A stretch of DNA of 59,667 bases from an uncultured Cuneatibacter sp. (GTDB lineage Bacteria > Bacillota > Clostridia > Lachnospirales > Lachnospiraceae). Below the pieces are notes generated by a model that had not been told where the DNA came from, searched no databases, and saw nothing but the letters and a program-made list of their open reading frames with translations. Where the stretch lies: positions 1 to 59,667 of the forward strand of contig CAKQHB010000019.1 of NCBI GenBank assembly GCA_934234215.1, written 5' to 3'. Numbering within the stretch: position 1 is the first letter of the stretch; each line of letters opens with the position of its first letter. Below are positions 34,790 through 44,170 of the stretch, one piece after another. A program made the translations under genes and the position numbers.

Positions 34790-35440
34790 TTATTTACATT
34801 GACGTAAAAAGAAATCAAAAATAAGTTTGCCATCCACGGTATCGGTGCGGGCGAAAGAACCGCACATGCGCTCTGGATGCCATTGAACCGACCAGATCGG
34901 AAGATGACAATGTTCAGAGGCTTCCACAACGGTATGCTGCTCTGACCACTGCACGACCTTCAGATCCGTGCCGGGGCGGTCAACACCCTGATGATGGGAG
35001 CTGTTGGTGGAAAATGCAGTTCCGTAGAGCTTTCCAAGAAACGAATCTGCGAGAGCTTCTGTGGGATGCACCTGATCCACATGGTCGATGGCACGATGAC
35101 GTTCTGCACAGGAAAGATCCTGAATCAAAGTGCCGCCGAAGTAGACATGCAGCAGTTGGTGTCCGCGACAAATGCCAAGGATCGGCTTTTTCATCCTGAC
35201 AAAGGCATCTAACAGGGCAAACTGGCGCTCTTCCAGATAGGCATCCGCCAGAACGGAAGCAGTATTTTCCTGACCGTAGCGGGCAGGATCGATATCCGGA
35301 CCACCGGGAAGCAGCAATCCGTCAAACTCTTCCAAATGTTCCGGCGTCAGAGAATCTACAGGTTCCGCACCGGCGAGACGCAATGCCTGCACATAGTTTG
35401 GAACCGTGCCGGTTTCACCTGCAATTCGAATTTTTATCAT
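34790..35440 (-). CDS. Peptidase C26 family gamma-glutamyl hydrolase (PuuD-like)
   Basis: Class I glutamine amidotransferase-like hydrolase of 216 residues. It shows LLLPGGPDIDP, the nucleophile cysteine in LGICRGHQLL near residue 94, and the catalytic His-Glu in VQWHPER near residue 190. Relatives cleave gamma-glutamyl-GABA or similar compounds. It lies just upstream of the alpha/beta hydrolase gene on the same strand (21 bp apart), so the two form an operon. Confidence 0.87.
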   Translation of the reverse strand: MIKIRIAGETGTVPNYVQALRLAGAEPVDSLTPEHLEEFDGLLLPGGPDIDPARYGQENTASVLADAYLEERQFALLDAFVRMKKPILGICRGHQLLHVYFGGTLIQDLSCAERHRAIDHVDQVHPTEALADSFLGKLYGTAFSTNSSHHQGVDRPGTDLKVVQWSEQHTVVEASEHCHLPIWSVQWHPERMCGSFARTDTVDGKLIFDFFLRQCK

Positions 35441-35549
35441 GAAAATCACCTCGATCTTCGTATTTTATTTGTAAAGATAAGAACATTATGACAAAAAAAG
35501 ATCGGAAATACAAGAGCTAAAATTCGGACATAGTGAGCAGTTTTGTACC

Positions 35550-35578
35550 TTGATTTTTTGACTGTGGTACGGTAAGAT
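35550..35578 (+). promoter_or_regulatory. Candidate promoter of the ATP synthase operon
   Basis: TTGATT at 35550-35555 and TAAGAT at 35573-35578 have 17-bp spacing, giving a leader of about 100 nt before atpI. It is divergent from the C26 gene. Confidence 0.55.
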
Positions 35579-35685
35579 AAGTGTATTAACCGCGTTCGTA
35601 TCTATATCCTAGGGTTGAATATTTGCAGGAGTAGATGGGATATGCTAGTGATAGAAGATTCGGCGCGAGATCTGTGAGGGAATGA

Positions 35686-36114
35686 ATGAAGATAGACAAA
35701 ACCGTGAAACGAGAGACGATGTATGTCGCATTGGGAGTCCTTGGACCTTCTGTAGTTCTGCAGCTTGTATTTTTCTTCCTCGGAAAGTGGGATATGACAG
35801 TATTTCTGGGAAACTTACTGGGAATCGTCGCCGGTGTCCTGAATTTCTTTCTGATGGGACTTACAGTACAGAGGGCAGTGATTTTGGATGAGAAAGAAGC
35901 AGCAGCCAAGATAAAGCTTTCCCAGTTGGGCAGACATTTGATGCTGGGAGCGATTCTGGTATTTGCCGGAGTACTTCCCTGTTTTAATCTGATCGCGGCA
36001 GGTATCACGCTGTTCTTCCCGCGTCTGGCTGTAATGGTCAGAGGATTCACGATCAAAGATGAGCCGACAAACGGCAGAAATGAGGTGGCTGATGACGGAG
36101 CAGCTGAAAAGTAA
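35686..36114 (+). CDS. atpI: ATP synthase subunit I-like membrane protein
   Basis: Membrane protein of 142 residues with four hydrophobic segments in two pairs, at the first position of the ATP synthase operon. Size, topology and location fit AtpI, an assembly factor for the c ring. Sequence conservation in this family is low, so the call rests largely on context. Its end overlaps the atpB start. Confidence 0.75.
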   Translation: MKIDKTVKRETMYVALGVLGPSVVLQLVFFFLGKWDMTVFLGNLLGIVAGVLNFFLMGLTVQRAVILDEKEAAAKIKLSQLGRHLMLGAILVFAGVLPCFNLIAAGITLFFPRLAVMVRGFTIKDEPTNGRNEVADDGAAEK

Positions 36115-37030
36115 GCTTCAGGCGGTAAAGAAAAAACCGCAGAGTGCAAAGTTCCGTCTGCTTGACGGAGTGTACATTGCGATGATGATCGTTCCATTTG
36201 TAATTGGCATGCTCATCAAGGTTTTGACAGAGCCGGCATCTGAGGGGATTCAGGTAACGGGAGCGCTGATTTATACGACGATTCCGATGCCGTTGCAGGA
36301 TCTTCCGATTACGGAGTCTCAGGTGAATTCCTGGCTGGTCATGATCGCAGTGACGGGGCTGTGTCTGTTTCTGACACATGGGCTTTCCGAGAGAGCCTGC
36401 ACAAAGCGCCAGATCATCGTAGAGTACATGCTCGAGATGGCAAAGAATTTTGTAACGGGAAACATGGGAGAGCGATTTGCCGGATTTGCACCGTTTATCG
36501 TAGCGATTATGGCACTTTCCGCATTCTCCAGTCTGTCCAGTCTGGTTGGGATGTACCCGCCGACTTCGGACATCAACGTAGTAGCAGGATGGGCAATCTT
36601 GGTGTTCTTCCTGATTACGTATTACAAATTAAAAGGCGGCCTGGGAAACTATCTCAAGAGTTTTGCAGATCCAATCCCGGTATTTGCCCCTTTTAATGTC
36701 ATCAGTGAATTTGCTGTTCCGGTTTCAATGTCTTTCCGTCATTACGGAAATGTCCTTTCCGGATCAGTTATCGCAGCGCTGGTGGCGGCTGGTCTGCAGG
36801 GTCTGTCCTCGCTTTTGCTTGGATGGCTGCCTGGATTCCTTGGGAAGATCCCGTTCCTTCAGATCGGTATTCCCGCAGTCCTGTCTGTATACTTTGATGT
36901 ATTCAGCGGATGCTTGCAGGCATTTATTTTTGCCATGCTGACCATGCTCTATATTGCGAACGGCTTCCCGGAGGAAGCGTATAACGAAAGAATGGCCCGC
37001 AAGGCCAAAAGGAAGAGCCACACGGCTTAA
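36092..37030 (+). CDS. atpB: ATP synthase F0 subunit a
   Basis: Ion-channel subunit of the F0 motor, 312 residues. Conserved features are the helix region FNVISEFAVPVSMSFRHYGN, containing the essential Arg, and the C-terminal helices ending FAMLTMLYIANGF. The start at 36092 overlaps the end of atpI and follows AGGTGG. It is longer than average, with an extended hydrophilic N-terminus. Confidence 0.93.
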   Translation: MTEQLKSKLQAVKKKPQSAKFRLLDGVYIAMMIVPFVIGMLIKVLTEPASEGIQVTGALIYTTIPMPLQDLPITESQVNSWLVMIAVTGLCLFLTHGLSERACTKRQIIVEYMLEMAKNFVTGNMGERFAGFAPFIVAIMALSAFSSLSSLVGMYPPTSDINVVAGWAILVFFLITYYKLKGGLGNYLKSFADPIPVFAPFNVISEFAVPVSMSFRHYGNVLSGSVIAALVAAGLQGLSSLLLGWLPGFLGKIPFLQIGIPAVLSVYFDVFSGCLQAFIFAMLTMLYIANGFPEEAYNERMARKAKRKSHTA

Positions 37031-37048
37031 AAAGGAGGAAGTTTTATT

Positions 37049-37333
37049 ATGCTCGAACTTGCAGTAGGTATTATTCTTGGTTGTTGTGCACTGGGTGCAG
37101 GTATTGCAATGATCGCAGGTATCGGACCTGGTATTGGTGAAGGTAACGCAGTAGCGAAGGCTTGTGAGGCGATTGGTCGTCAGCCGGAGAGCAGAGGTAC
37201 CGTTACGACAACGATGCTGATGGGTTGTGCAGTTGCAGAGACCACCGGTCTGTATGCGCTGGTTATCGCAATTCTGCTGATTTTCGTAGCTCCGAACATT
37301 CTGGTTAAGATCCTGCTCAATGCAGTTGCCTAA
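37049..37333 (+). CDS. atpE: ATP synthase F0 subunit c, two-carboxylate type
   Basis: Rotor-ring subunit of 94 residues with two membrane helices joined by the RQPE loop at 44-47. The main ion-binding carboxylate is Glu64 in AVAETTGLY. The first helix carries GPGIGEG, where sodium-type c subunits such as that of Ilyobacter have Gln at this place; here it is Glu31. The Glu-Thr pair at 64-65 matches the sodium-binding pattern. The Glu31/Glu64 combination corresponds to the two-carboxylate motif described for Fusobacterium nucleatum, suggesting sodium coupling. Confidence 0.95.
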   Translation: MLELAVGIILGCCALGAGIAMIAGIGPGIGEGNAVAKACEAIGRQPESRGTVTTTMLMGCAVAETTGLYALVIAILLIFVAPNILVKILLNAVA

Positions 37334-37357
37334 GCGGCATAGCAGAATGGAGGCAAG

Positions 37358-37864
37358 ATGCAGACACTGGAAGTGATATCAGTCAATGTGTGGCAGATCA
37401 TTATCTCATTATGTAATCTGCTCATTTTGTTTCTGATCATTAAGAAATTTTTGTTCCAGCCGGTACAGAAGATGCTGGACAAACGAAAAGCTTCTCTGGA
37501 TGCAGAGTATGATGCAGCCGCTTATGCGAGACAGACCGCTGAGGAACAGAAGGCAGTTTATACCGAAAAGCTGGCTGGTGCAGATGCAGAAGCAACCGAG
37601 ATTATCAAAAAAGCCAGAGAGAATGCACAGCTTCGCAGTACACAGATCATTTCGAGTGCAGAAGAAAAGGCTGCCGGTATGGTACGTCGTGCAAACGAAG
37701 ATATCGATTTGGAGAAGCGCAAGGCAATGCATGATCTGAAGGGCGAGATCGTTGACATTTCCATGGAACTGACCGAAAAGGTTCTGGGTCGTGAATTGAA
37801 TGAGAACGATCACCGTGAGATGATCGACGAATTTATTGAAGGAATTGGTGAATTCGATGACTGA
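37358..37864 (+). CDS. atpF: ATP synthase F0 subunit b
   Basis: Peripheral stalk subunit of 168 residues: an N-terminal membrane helix (VWQIIISLCNLLILFLIIKK) followed by a long, charged coiled coil rich in Ala, Glu and Lys. It overlaps atpH by eight bases. Confidence 0.93.
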   Translation: MQTLEVISVNVWQIIISLCNLLILFLIIKKFLFQPVQKMLDKRKASLDAEYDAAAYARQTAEEQKAVYTEKLAGADAEATEIIKKARENAQLRSTQIISSAEEKAAGMVRRANEDIDLEKRKAMHDLKGEIVDISMELTEKVLGRELNENDHREMIDEFIEGIGEFDD

Positions 37865-38387
37865 CGCTGGAAGAGAATACGGAACAGCGCTTTTTGAGCT
37901 GGCAAAAGAAGAGGGCATCGACAAAGAGATGCTGGAAATTCTTCGTGAAGTGCGCGGGATCTTCCGCGCAGAGCCGGAATATATGGAGCTGCTTTCCGCA
38001 CCGACGATTTCCGCAGAAGAACGGGTAAAGGCAGTGGATCAGGCATTTCGGAACGAAGTTCCGGAGATTCTCTGTTCTTTCCTGAAGCTGCTGACAGAGC
38101 GCGGTCGTATCCGGGAGTATGAGGAGTGTGTTCATCAGTTTGAGCTTTGCTATGATGATGCATACAGACATTCCTTTGCAAAGGTTTACAGTGCGATTCC
38201 GCTGACGGACGATCAGAAAGAGCGCCTGCATGCGAAACTGGAGCAGCATTGCGGTCATATGGTAGAGATGCATTATAAGATCGACCCCTCTCTGTTGGGA
38301 GGACTGAAAGTAAAGATGGACGGGCAGATGTTAGACGGCAGTCTTCGCTCCCGAATTTCGAGTATAAAGGAAGTGATTGAGGAATGA
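37857..38387 (+). CDS. atpH: ATP synthase F1 subunit delta
   Basis: Stalk subunit of 176 residues linking F1 to the b subunits. The N-terminal helical bundle (YGTALFELAKEEG) and the C-terminal motif DPSLLGGLKVKMDGQMLDGS are characteristic. The start overlaps the end of atpF. Confidence 0.93.
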   Translation: MTDAGREYGTALFELAKEEGIDKEMLEILREVRGIFRAEPEYMELLSAPTISAEERVKAVDQAFRNEVPEILCSFLKLLTERGRIREYEECVHQFELCYDDAYRHSFAKVYSAIPLTDDQKERLHAKLEQHCGHMVEMHYKIDPSLLGGLKVKMDGQMLDGSLRSRISSIKEVIEE

Positions 38388-39877
38388 ACCTTCGACCTGA
38401 AGAAATCAGTCATATCATTAAAGATCAGATTAAGAATTATTCCAATCAGATCGAAATGTCTGAGACCGGTTCCGTAATCGAGGTGGGCGATGGTATTGCC
38501 AAAGCGTATGGTCTGAAAGACTGTATGGCAAACGAGTTGCTGGAGTTCGAGGACGGCAGTGTCGGTATGGCACAGAATCTGGAGGAAAATGTCGTTTCGA
38601 TCGCGATTCTGTCTGATGAAAATGATATCAGAGAAGGCACGGTCGTACGCCGTACAGACAAGGTATTGTCCGTACCGGTAGGCGAAAAGATGCTTGGCCG
38701 TGTTGTAAATGCACTGGGTGCCCCCATCGATGGCAAAGGCCCGATTGAGTACAGCGGCACAAGACCGGTAGAGGCAGAAGCCCCCGGCATTATTCGTAGA
38801 AAGTCTGTATCCGTACCGTTGCAGACCGGTATCAAGGCAATCGACAGCATGATCCCGATTGGACGCGGACAGCGTGAGTTGATCATTGGCGACCGTCAGA
38901 CCGGTAAGACCAGTATCGCTCTGGATACGATCATTAACCAGAAAAATTCCGACGTAATCTGTATTTACGTTGCAATCGGTCAGAAGAATACTTCTGTGGC
39001 ACAGATTACAGAGCTTCTGACAAGAGAAGGTGCGATGGAGTATACGATCATCGTTTCTGCATCCGCATCGGAGAGAGCACCGCTGCAGTATATTGCACCT
39101 TATGCAGGCTGCGCGATGGCAGAGTATTTCAGAGAACAGGGCAAGGATGTGCTGATCGTTTACGATGATCTGAGTAAGCACGCAGTCGCATACCGTGCAC
39201 TTTCCCTGCTGATCCGCAGACCGCCGGGACGTGAGGCATATCCCGGTGATGTATTCTATTTGCATTCCCGTCTGCTGGAGCGTGCAGCGAGTGTAGATCC
39301 TGCTCATGGCGGCGGTACAATCACCGCACTGCCTATTGTAGAAACGCAGGCAGGTGATGTATCTGCATACATCCCGACAAATGTAATTTCCATCACCGAT
39401 GGACAGATCTTCTTGGAGACAGAGCTATTTCACTCCGGTATTATGCCGGCAATCAACCCCGGTATTTCTGTCAGCCGTGTTGGCGGCAGCGCCCAGTTAA
39501 AGGCGATGAAGAAAGTATCCGGTGAGTTAAAGCTGCTGTACTCTCAGTATCGTGAGCTGCAGAGCTTCGCTCAGTTCGGAAGCGATCTGGATGCGGATAC
39601 AAAGGCGCGTCTGGCATTAGGTGAGAGAATCGTAGCAGTTCTGAAGCAGGATGAAAATTCTCCGGTTCCGGTTGGCTGTCAGGTTGGTATCATCTATGCA
39701 GTTACAAAGGGATGGCTGAACGATGTGGCAGTGGAAGATATCCCGGCATACGAAGAGAAGCTGTTTGAGCTGCTGCAGAGTGAATATCAGCCGTTGATGA
39801 AGCGCTTCGAAGAAGGCCATTATGATGAAGAAGATGAGATCGAACTGAAAAAAGCACTGACACAGATGCGGAGGTGA
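38384..39877 (+). CDS. atpA: ATP synthase F1 subunit alpha
   Basis: Nucleotide-binding regulatory subunit of F1, 497 residues. It shows the P-loop GDRQTGKTS near residue 168, the arginine-finger region ISVSRVGGSAQ, and the C-terminal helical domain. ATGA overlap with atpH. Confidence 0.97.
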   Translation: MNLRPEEISHIIKDQIKNYSNQIEMSETGSVIEVGDGIAKAYGLKDCMANELLEFEDGSVGMAQNLEENVVSIAILSDENDIREGTVVRRTDKVLSVPVGEKMLGRVVNALGAPIDGKGPIEYSGTRPVEAEAPGIIRRKSVSVPLQTGIKAIDSMIPIGRGQRELIIGDRQTGKTSIALDTIINQKNSDVICIYVAIGQKNTSVAQITELLTREGAMEYTIIVSASASERAPLQYIAPYAGCAMAEYFREQGKDVLIVYDDLSKHAVAYRALSLLIRRPPGREAYPGDVFYLHSRLLERAASVDPAHGGGTITALPIVETQAGDVSAYIPTNVISITDGQIFLETELFHSGIMPAINPGISVSRVGGSAQLKAMKKVSGELKLLYSQYRELQSFAQFGSDLDADTKARLALGERIVAVLKQDENSPVPVGCQVGIIYAVTKGWLNDVAVEDIPAYEEKLFELLQSEYQPLMKRFEEGHYDEEDEIELKKALTQMRR

Positions 39878-39883
39878 TGAATC

Positions 39884-40711
39884 GTGGGAGCGAATGTGAA
39901 AGGACTGCGTGTCCGAATCCGCAGCGTAAACTCCACTTTGCATCTGACAAAGGCGATGGGGTTAGTCGCATCTTCCAAGATTCGTCGTGCACAGGTCAGC
40001 ATGAATGCCAGCGGGGAGTATCGGGACGTTGTAGCCGGTATGATTAACCAGCTGACACAGTCGGCAGAGTGTCTGTCGTCTCCCTTCATGAAGTTCGTAG
40101 ACAATCCGAAGCGTCTGATGATCGTGATCGCGGGGGACCGCGGATTGGCAGGCGGTTATAACAACAATATCTTCCGCCTGGTGGCACAGTATCCGGATGC
40201 GCGCGTTATCGGCATCGGAAAGCGTGCTGCAGATCGTTATTCAGACGAGGAAGGATACCTCAGTGCAGAGGATTTCTCTCTGGATGACTGTATCGCACTT
40301 GCAAAGCGGCTGAGACAGGAATTCTTAGAAGGAAAGTTTCAGGAGCTTGACATTGTGTGCACCCATTACCAGAATATGCTGACGCAGACGGCTGAGATCA
40401 GACAGCTGCTTCCCCTTGTACGTCCCGAAGACGACGAGGAAAAAGCAGGTGTCGGCACATTATTTGAGCCGGACAGCCTGACTGTACTCAATGCTGCGGT
40501 AGAAGAATATTTATCCGGCATGATCTACGGTTGTGTGCGGGAGAGCTATGCCTGCGAGGTGGCATCCAGAAGAACCGCGATGGACTCCGCAAGCAAGAAT
40601 GCACAGGAGATGATCGACAATCTGAGTCTGGAATATAACCGTGCGCGTCAGGGCGCGATCACGCAGGAAATCACGGAGATCGTGGCTGGTGCAAATGAGA
40701 CTGATGCGTAA
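39884..40711 (+). CDS. atpG: ATP synthase F1 subunit gamma
   Basis: Central rotor shaft, 275 residues. Terminal coiled-coil helices (LRVRIRSVNSTLHLTKAMGL at the N-terminus, ASKNAQEMIDNLSLEYNRAR at the C-terminus) flank a Rossmann-like domain. It starts at GTG with a strong GGAGGTG site. Confidence 0.95.
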   Translation: MGANVKGLRVRIRSVNSTLHLTKAMGLVASSKIRRAQVSMNASGEYRDVVAGMINQLTQSAECLSSPFMKFVDNPKRLMIVIAGDRGLAGGYNNNIFRLVAQYPDARVIGIGKRAADRYSDEEGYLSAEDFSLDDCIALAKRLRQEFLEGKFQELDIVCTHYQNMLTQTAEIRQLLPLVRPEDDEEKAGVGTLFEPDSLTVLNAAVEEYLSGMIYGCVRESYACEVASRRTAMDSASKNAQEMIDNLSLEYNRARQGAITQEITEIVAGANETDA

Positions 40712-40728
40712 GAAAGAGAGGAATTAAA

Positions 40729-42123
40729 TTGGCGAATATCGGAAAAGTATCACAGGTCACAGGACCTGTTGTGGATGTCCGCTTTGAGGATGGCCAGCTT
40801 CCGCCGCTGTTAAATGCTCTGACTGTAAAAGTCGGAGACAGACTGCTGACGCTGGAAGTATCCCAGCATATCGGCGGAAATGTAGCCAGATGTATTGCCA
40901 TGGCTTCTACAGATGGTCTTGCGAGAAATGTAGATGTTACCGATACGGGACATGCGATCAGCGTTCCGGTCGGAGAAAAGACACTGGGACGTATTTTTAA
41001 CGTCCTCGGCGAAGCTGTAGATGAAAAGCCTCAGCCGGAAGACTGCGAGAGATGGGATATCCATCGTCCCGCTCCGGCATACGAGGATCTGGCAACTTCC
41101 ACAGAGATTCTGGAGACGGGTATCAAAGTCGTAGACCTGATCTGCCCGTATGCGAAGGGTGGTAAGATCGGTCTGTTTGGTGGTGCCGGCGTAGGTAAGA
41201 CCGTCCTGATCATGGAGCTGATCAACAACGTAGCAAAGCAGCACGGTGGTATCTCTGTATTTACCGGTGTTGGAGAGCGTACCCGTGAGGGTAACGATCT
41301 GTATAACGAGATGAAAGAATCCGGCGTTTTGAATAAGACCGCCTTAGTATATGGTCAGATGAACGAGCCGCCGGGAGCAAGAATGAGAGTTGCACTGTCT
41401 GGTCTGACGATGGCGGAGTATTTCCGTGATCAGGAAGGTCAGGATGTGCTGCTGTTCATTGATAACATTTTCCGTTTTACCCAGGCTGGTAGTGAGGTAT
41501 CCGCACTGCTTGGACGTATGCCGTCCGCAGTAGGTTATCAGCCCACACTGGCAACGGAGATGGGTGCATTGCAGGAGCGTATCACGTCCACAAAGAAGGG
41601 ATCTATTACGTCCATTCAGGCTGTTTATGTGCCTGCCGATGACTATACAGACCCGGCTCCGGCAACGACATTTGCACATCTGGATGCAACGACGGCTCTG
41701 AGCAGAAGTATTTCTTCTCAGGGTATTTATCCCGCAGTTGATCCGCTGGAGTCCACGAGCCGTATTCTGACACCGTCGATCGTTGGACAGGAGCATTACG
41801 AGGTAGCGCGTGAAGTACAGAGAATTCTGCAGAGATATAACGAACTGATGGATATCATCGCCATCATGGGTATGGATGAGCTGAGTGACGAAGATAAGCT
41901 GACCGTATCCAGAGCGCGTAAGATCCAGCGTTTCTTCTCCCAGTCCTTCTCTGTTGCAGAGCAGTTTACCGGTATGCCTGGTAAGTATGTACCGCTGTCT
42001 GAGACGATCCGTGGCTTCAAGGAGATTATCGAAGGCAAACACGACGATCTGCCGGAGTCCGCATTCCTGTTTGTAGGAACGATCGACGAGGCAGTGGAGA
42101 AAGCCGGAAAGGTTCGCGCATGA
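40729..42123 (+). CDS. atpD: ATP synthase F1 subunit beta
   Basis: Catalytic subunit of F1, 464 residues. It shows the P-loop GGAGVGKTVL near residue 150, the catalytic Glu in GVGERTREGND, and the DELSDED region of the C-terminal domain. It begins at TTG at 40729 with GAGAGG upstream. Confidence 0.97.
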   Translation: MANIGKVSQVTGPVVDVRFEDGQLPPLLNALTVKVGDRLLTLEVSQHIGGNVARCIAMASTDGLARNVDVTDTGHAISVPVGEKTLGRIFNVLGEAVDEKPQPEDCERWDIHRPAPAYEDLATSTEILETGIKVVDLICPYAKGGKIGLFGGAGVGKTVLIMELINNVAKQHGGISVFTGVGERTREGNDLYNEMKESGVLNKTALVYGQMNEPPGARMRVALSGLTMAEYFRDQEGQDVLLFIDNIFRFTQAGSEVSALLGRMPSAVGYQPTLATEMGALQERITSTKKGSITSIQAVYVPADDYTDPAPATTFAHLDATTALSRSISSQGIYPAVDPLESTSRILTPSIVGQEHYEVAREVQRILQRYNELMDIIAIMGMDELSDEDKLTVSRARKIQRFFSQSFSVAEQFTGMPGKYVPLSETIRGFKEIIEGKHDDLPESAFLFVGTIDEAVEKAGKVRA

Positions 42124-42389
42124 CGAGTTATCATCTGAATATTGCGTCGCCGGAAGGTTCCATTTACAATGGACCGGCAGTTCAGCTGTCCGTGCGGGGA
42201 ATAGAAGGTGATCTGGCGATTTTAGCAGGTCATATTCCATTCCTGACCGTGTTAAAAGAAGGCGAATGCAGAGTATATGTGACGGAGGATGATGTGCGGG
42301 AAGCAATCTGCACAGGCGGCATGCTCTCTGTCGGAAACGATGGAAAGGTGCAGCTTTTGTCCTCAGGCTTTAAATGGAAGCGTAAGTAA
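42120..42389 (+). CDS. atpC: ATP synthase F1 subunit epsilon, short form
   Basis: Protein of 89 residues consisting only of the N-terminal beta-sandwich (YHLNIASPEG, GIEGDLAILAGHIPFLT). The usual C-terminal helical hairpin of about 45 residues, which inhibits ATP hydrolysis when extended, is absent. The stop is 13 bp before the operon terminator, so the short form looks genuine and not a frameshift artefact. ATGA overlap with atpD. Confidence 0.92.
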   Translation: MTSYHLNIASPEGSIYNGPAVQLSVRGIEGDLAILAGHIPFLTVLKEGECRVYVTEDDVREAICTGGMLSVGNDGKVQLLSSGFKWKRK

Positions 42390-42402
42390 TGTATCACAGA
42401 TG

Positions 42403-42434
42403 GGGGTGCCGCAACGATGCGGCATCCCTTTTGC
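42403..42434 (+). terminator. Terminator of the ATP synthase operon
   Basis: A 10-bp stem (42403-42412 with 42419-42428, one wobble) is followed by TTTT, immediately before the pxpBC start region. Confidence 0.8.
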
Positions 42435-42454
42435 TGCGAAGAGGAGAGAAAAAA

Positions 42455-44149
42455 GTGGAAGAACAGAGCATTCGATATCGCATTGCCGGGGACAGCGCGG
42501 TGTTGATGGAGTTTGGACAAAAAATTACAGAAGAGTGCAACGATCAGGTGCAGGACATGGTGCAAAAGATTGAGCGGGGAAACCTGCAGGGAATCCGGGA
42601 TCTGATTCCGGCATTTTGCACATTGATGGTCTGCTATGATCCGTCGGTTTGGACAACGGATGCACTGATCGATCAGTTAAAGGCATTACAGCAGGTGACA
42701 GCAGAGGCAAAGAAGTGCAGAAAGCGGATCGTGGAGATCCCGGTGTGTTACGGTGGTTATTTCGGACCGGATCTGCAGAACGTAGCGGATCATGCCGGCA
42801 TGACAAAAGATGAAGTGATAGCCGTGCACAGCAGGACACCGTATCGGATCTATATGCTTGGCTTTTTGCCGGGCTTTCCGTATCTGGGAGGTTTGGATGA
42901 GCGGCTTGTGACTCCTCGTCTGGCGACACCCCGCACAAAGATTCCGGCAGGAAGTGTGGGGATTGGCGGCAGTCAGACCGGTATTTATCCGATGGCATCT
43001 CCGGGCGGCTGGCAGCTCATTGGACGGACACCATTGGACGTCTACGATGCAAAACGGGAAGAGCCGTTTTTGTATGAAGCTGGAGATGAGATTCAGTTTG
43101 TGCCCATTGATAGTGATACCTACTATGAGATTCGTCACCAGATCCTGCGGGGAACCTGGAAGCTGACAGTGCGGGAAGATGTGCAGGAAACGGAGCAGGT
43201 GCATCCCACGCAATCGACACAGCGGGCAGAAGGAGTACAGACAACGACTGTAAACGAGAATGCGCAGATTGGTGGTTATCTGGACATTCAGACACCGGGA
43301 ATTTTCACAACGATACAGGATGAAGGACGCCTCGGCTATCAGCGTTACGGATTTTCTCAGTCCGGTGTGATGGATCAGGCATCGTGGAAGTTTGGAAATG
43401 CCTTACTTCACAATCCGCAGAATGCAGCGGCATTGGAGATGACATGGCAGGGAGCATCCTTTACGGTGGATGCCTCCACCAGAATCGCCGTGACGGGTGC
43501 GGAGTGTGATGTCACGATTGACGGAGTGAAACATCCGCAAAATGAGGCATTGGAGATAAATCCCGGACAAAAAGTGACAATAGGGATTGCAAAAAAAGGA
43601 TGTCGGATGTATCTTTGTGTGCAGGGAGGCATTCAGGTACCAAAAGTAATGGGAAGCCGCTCTCTGAATTTGAAGTGTCACATTGGAGGATATGAAGGTC
43701 GTCCGCTGCGGGCAGGCGATCATGTTCCGTTTGGTGTCGGTGCTGATTTCCATGCGACAGAAACACAGCAAACCGCCCGGACGAGATTGCCGGAAGGCGA
43801 TACGGTGACACTGCGGGTGATTCCGGATGCGCAGGCAGAGTGCTTTGGCGCGGAGGGAGCGCAGATCTTTTATTCGTCGGAATATGAGATCGCAGAGGAG
43901 AGTGACCGTATGGGCATTCGTTTGCAGGGACCGCCTGTCACCGGATCGGGAAGCGCAGACATTGTTTCCGAAGGAATTGCATTTGGCGCCGTGCAGGTGC
44001 CGTCGTCAGGATGTCCCATCATTTTGATGACAGATCGTCAGACAACTGGCGGTTATGCCAAGATGGGCGTTGTGTGCAGCGAGGATCTGAGCCTGCTTGC
44101 GCAGTGCCGTCCCGGAACAAAGATCCGTTTTGCGAGGATGGAAAAATAA
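42455..44149 (+). CDS. 5-oxoprolinase subunits B and C, fused (PxpB-PxpC)
   Basis: Fusion of KipI-type and KipA-type proteins, about 564 residues. Residues 1-220 are PxpB/allophanate hydrolase subunit 1-like (LGFLPGFPYLGGLD, TPRTKIPAGSVGIGG). A polar linker follows (QSTQRAEGVQTTTVNENAQ), then PxpC/subunit 2-like sequence (GIFTTIQDEGRLGYQRYG). With PxpA, encoded next, it hydrolyses 5-oxoproline to glutamate using ATP. GTG start at 42455 with GAGGAG at 42441-42446; a longer reading from 42389 would pass through the terminator hairpin and is unlikely. Confidence 0.9.
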   Translation: MEEQSIRYRIAGDSAVLMEFGQKITEECNDQVQDMVQKIERGNLQGIRDLIPAFCTLMVCYDPSVWTTDALIDQLKALQQVTAEAKKCRKRIVEIPVCYGGYFGPDLQNVADHAGMTKDEVIAVHSRTPYRIYMLGFLPGFPYLGGLDERLVTPRLATPRTKIPAGSVGIGGSQTGIYPMASPGGWQLIGRTPLDVYDAKREEPFLYEAGDEIQFVPIDSDTYYEIRHQILRGTWKLTVREDVQETEQVHPTQSTQRAEGVQTTTVNENAQIGGYLDIQTPGIFTTIQDEGRLGYQRYGFSQSGVMDQASWKFGNALLHNPQNAAALEMTWQGASFTVDASTRIAVTGAECDVTIDGVKHPQNEALEINPGQKVTIGIAKKGCRMYLCVQGGIQVPKVMGSRSLNLKCHIGGYEGRPLRAGDHVPFGVGADFHATETQQTARTRLPEGDTVTLRVIPDAQAECFGAEGAQIFYSSEYEIAEESDRMGIRLQGPPVTGSGSADIVSEGIAFGAVQVPSSGCPIILMTDRQTTGGYAKMGVVCSEDLSLLAQCRPGTKIRFARMEK

Positions 44150-44170
44150 AATCCGAAAGAAAGAGGGAAA

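Noticed and set aside
38273..39307. Minus-strand open frame of 344 codons opposite atpA
   Set aside because: It overlaps the conserved ATP synthase alpha gene over most of its length and shows no recognisable protein features.
41344..42306. Minus-strand open frame of 320 codons opposite atpD and atpC
   Set aside because: Antisense to two conserved genes with intact operon structure.
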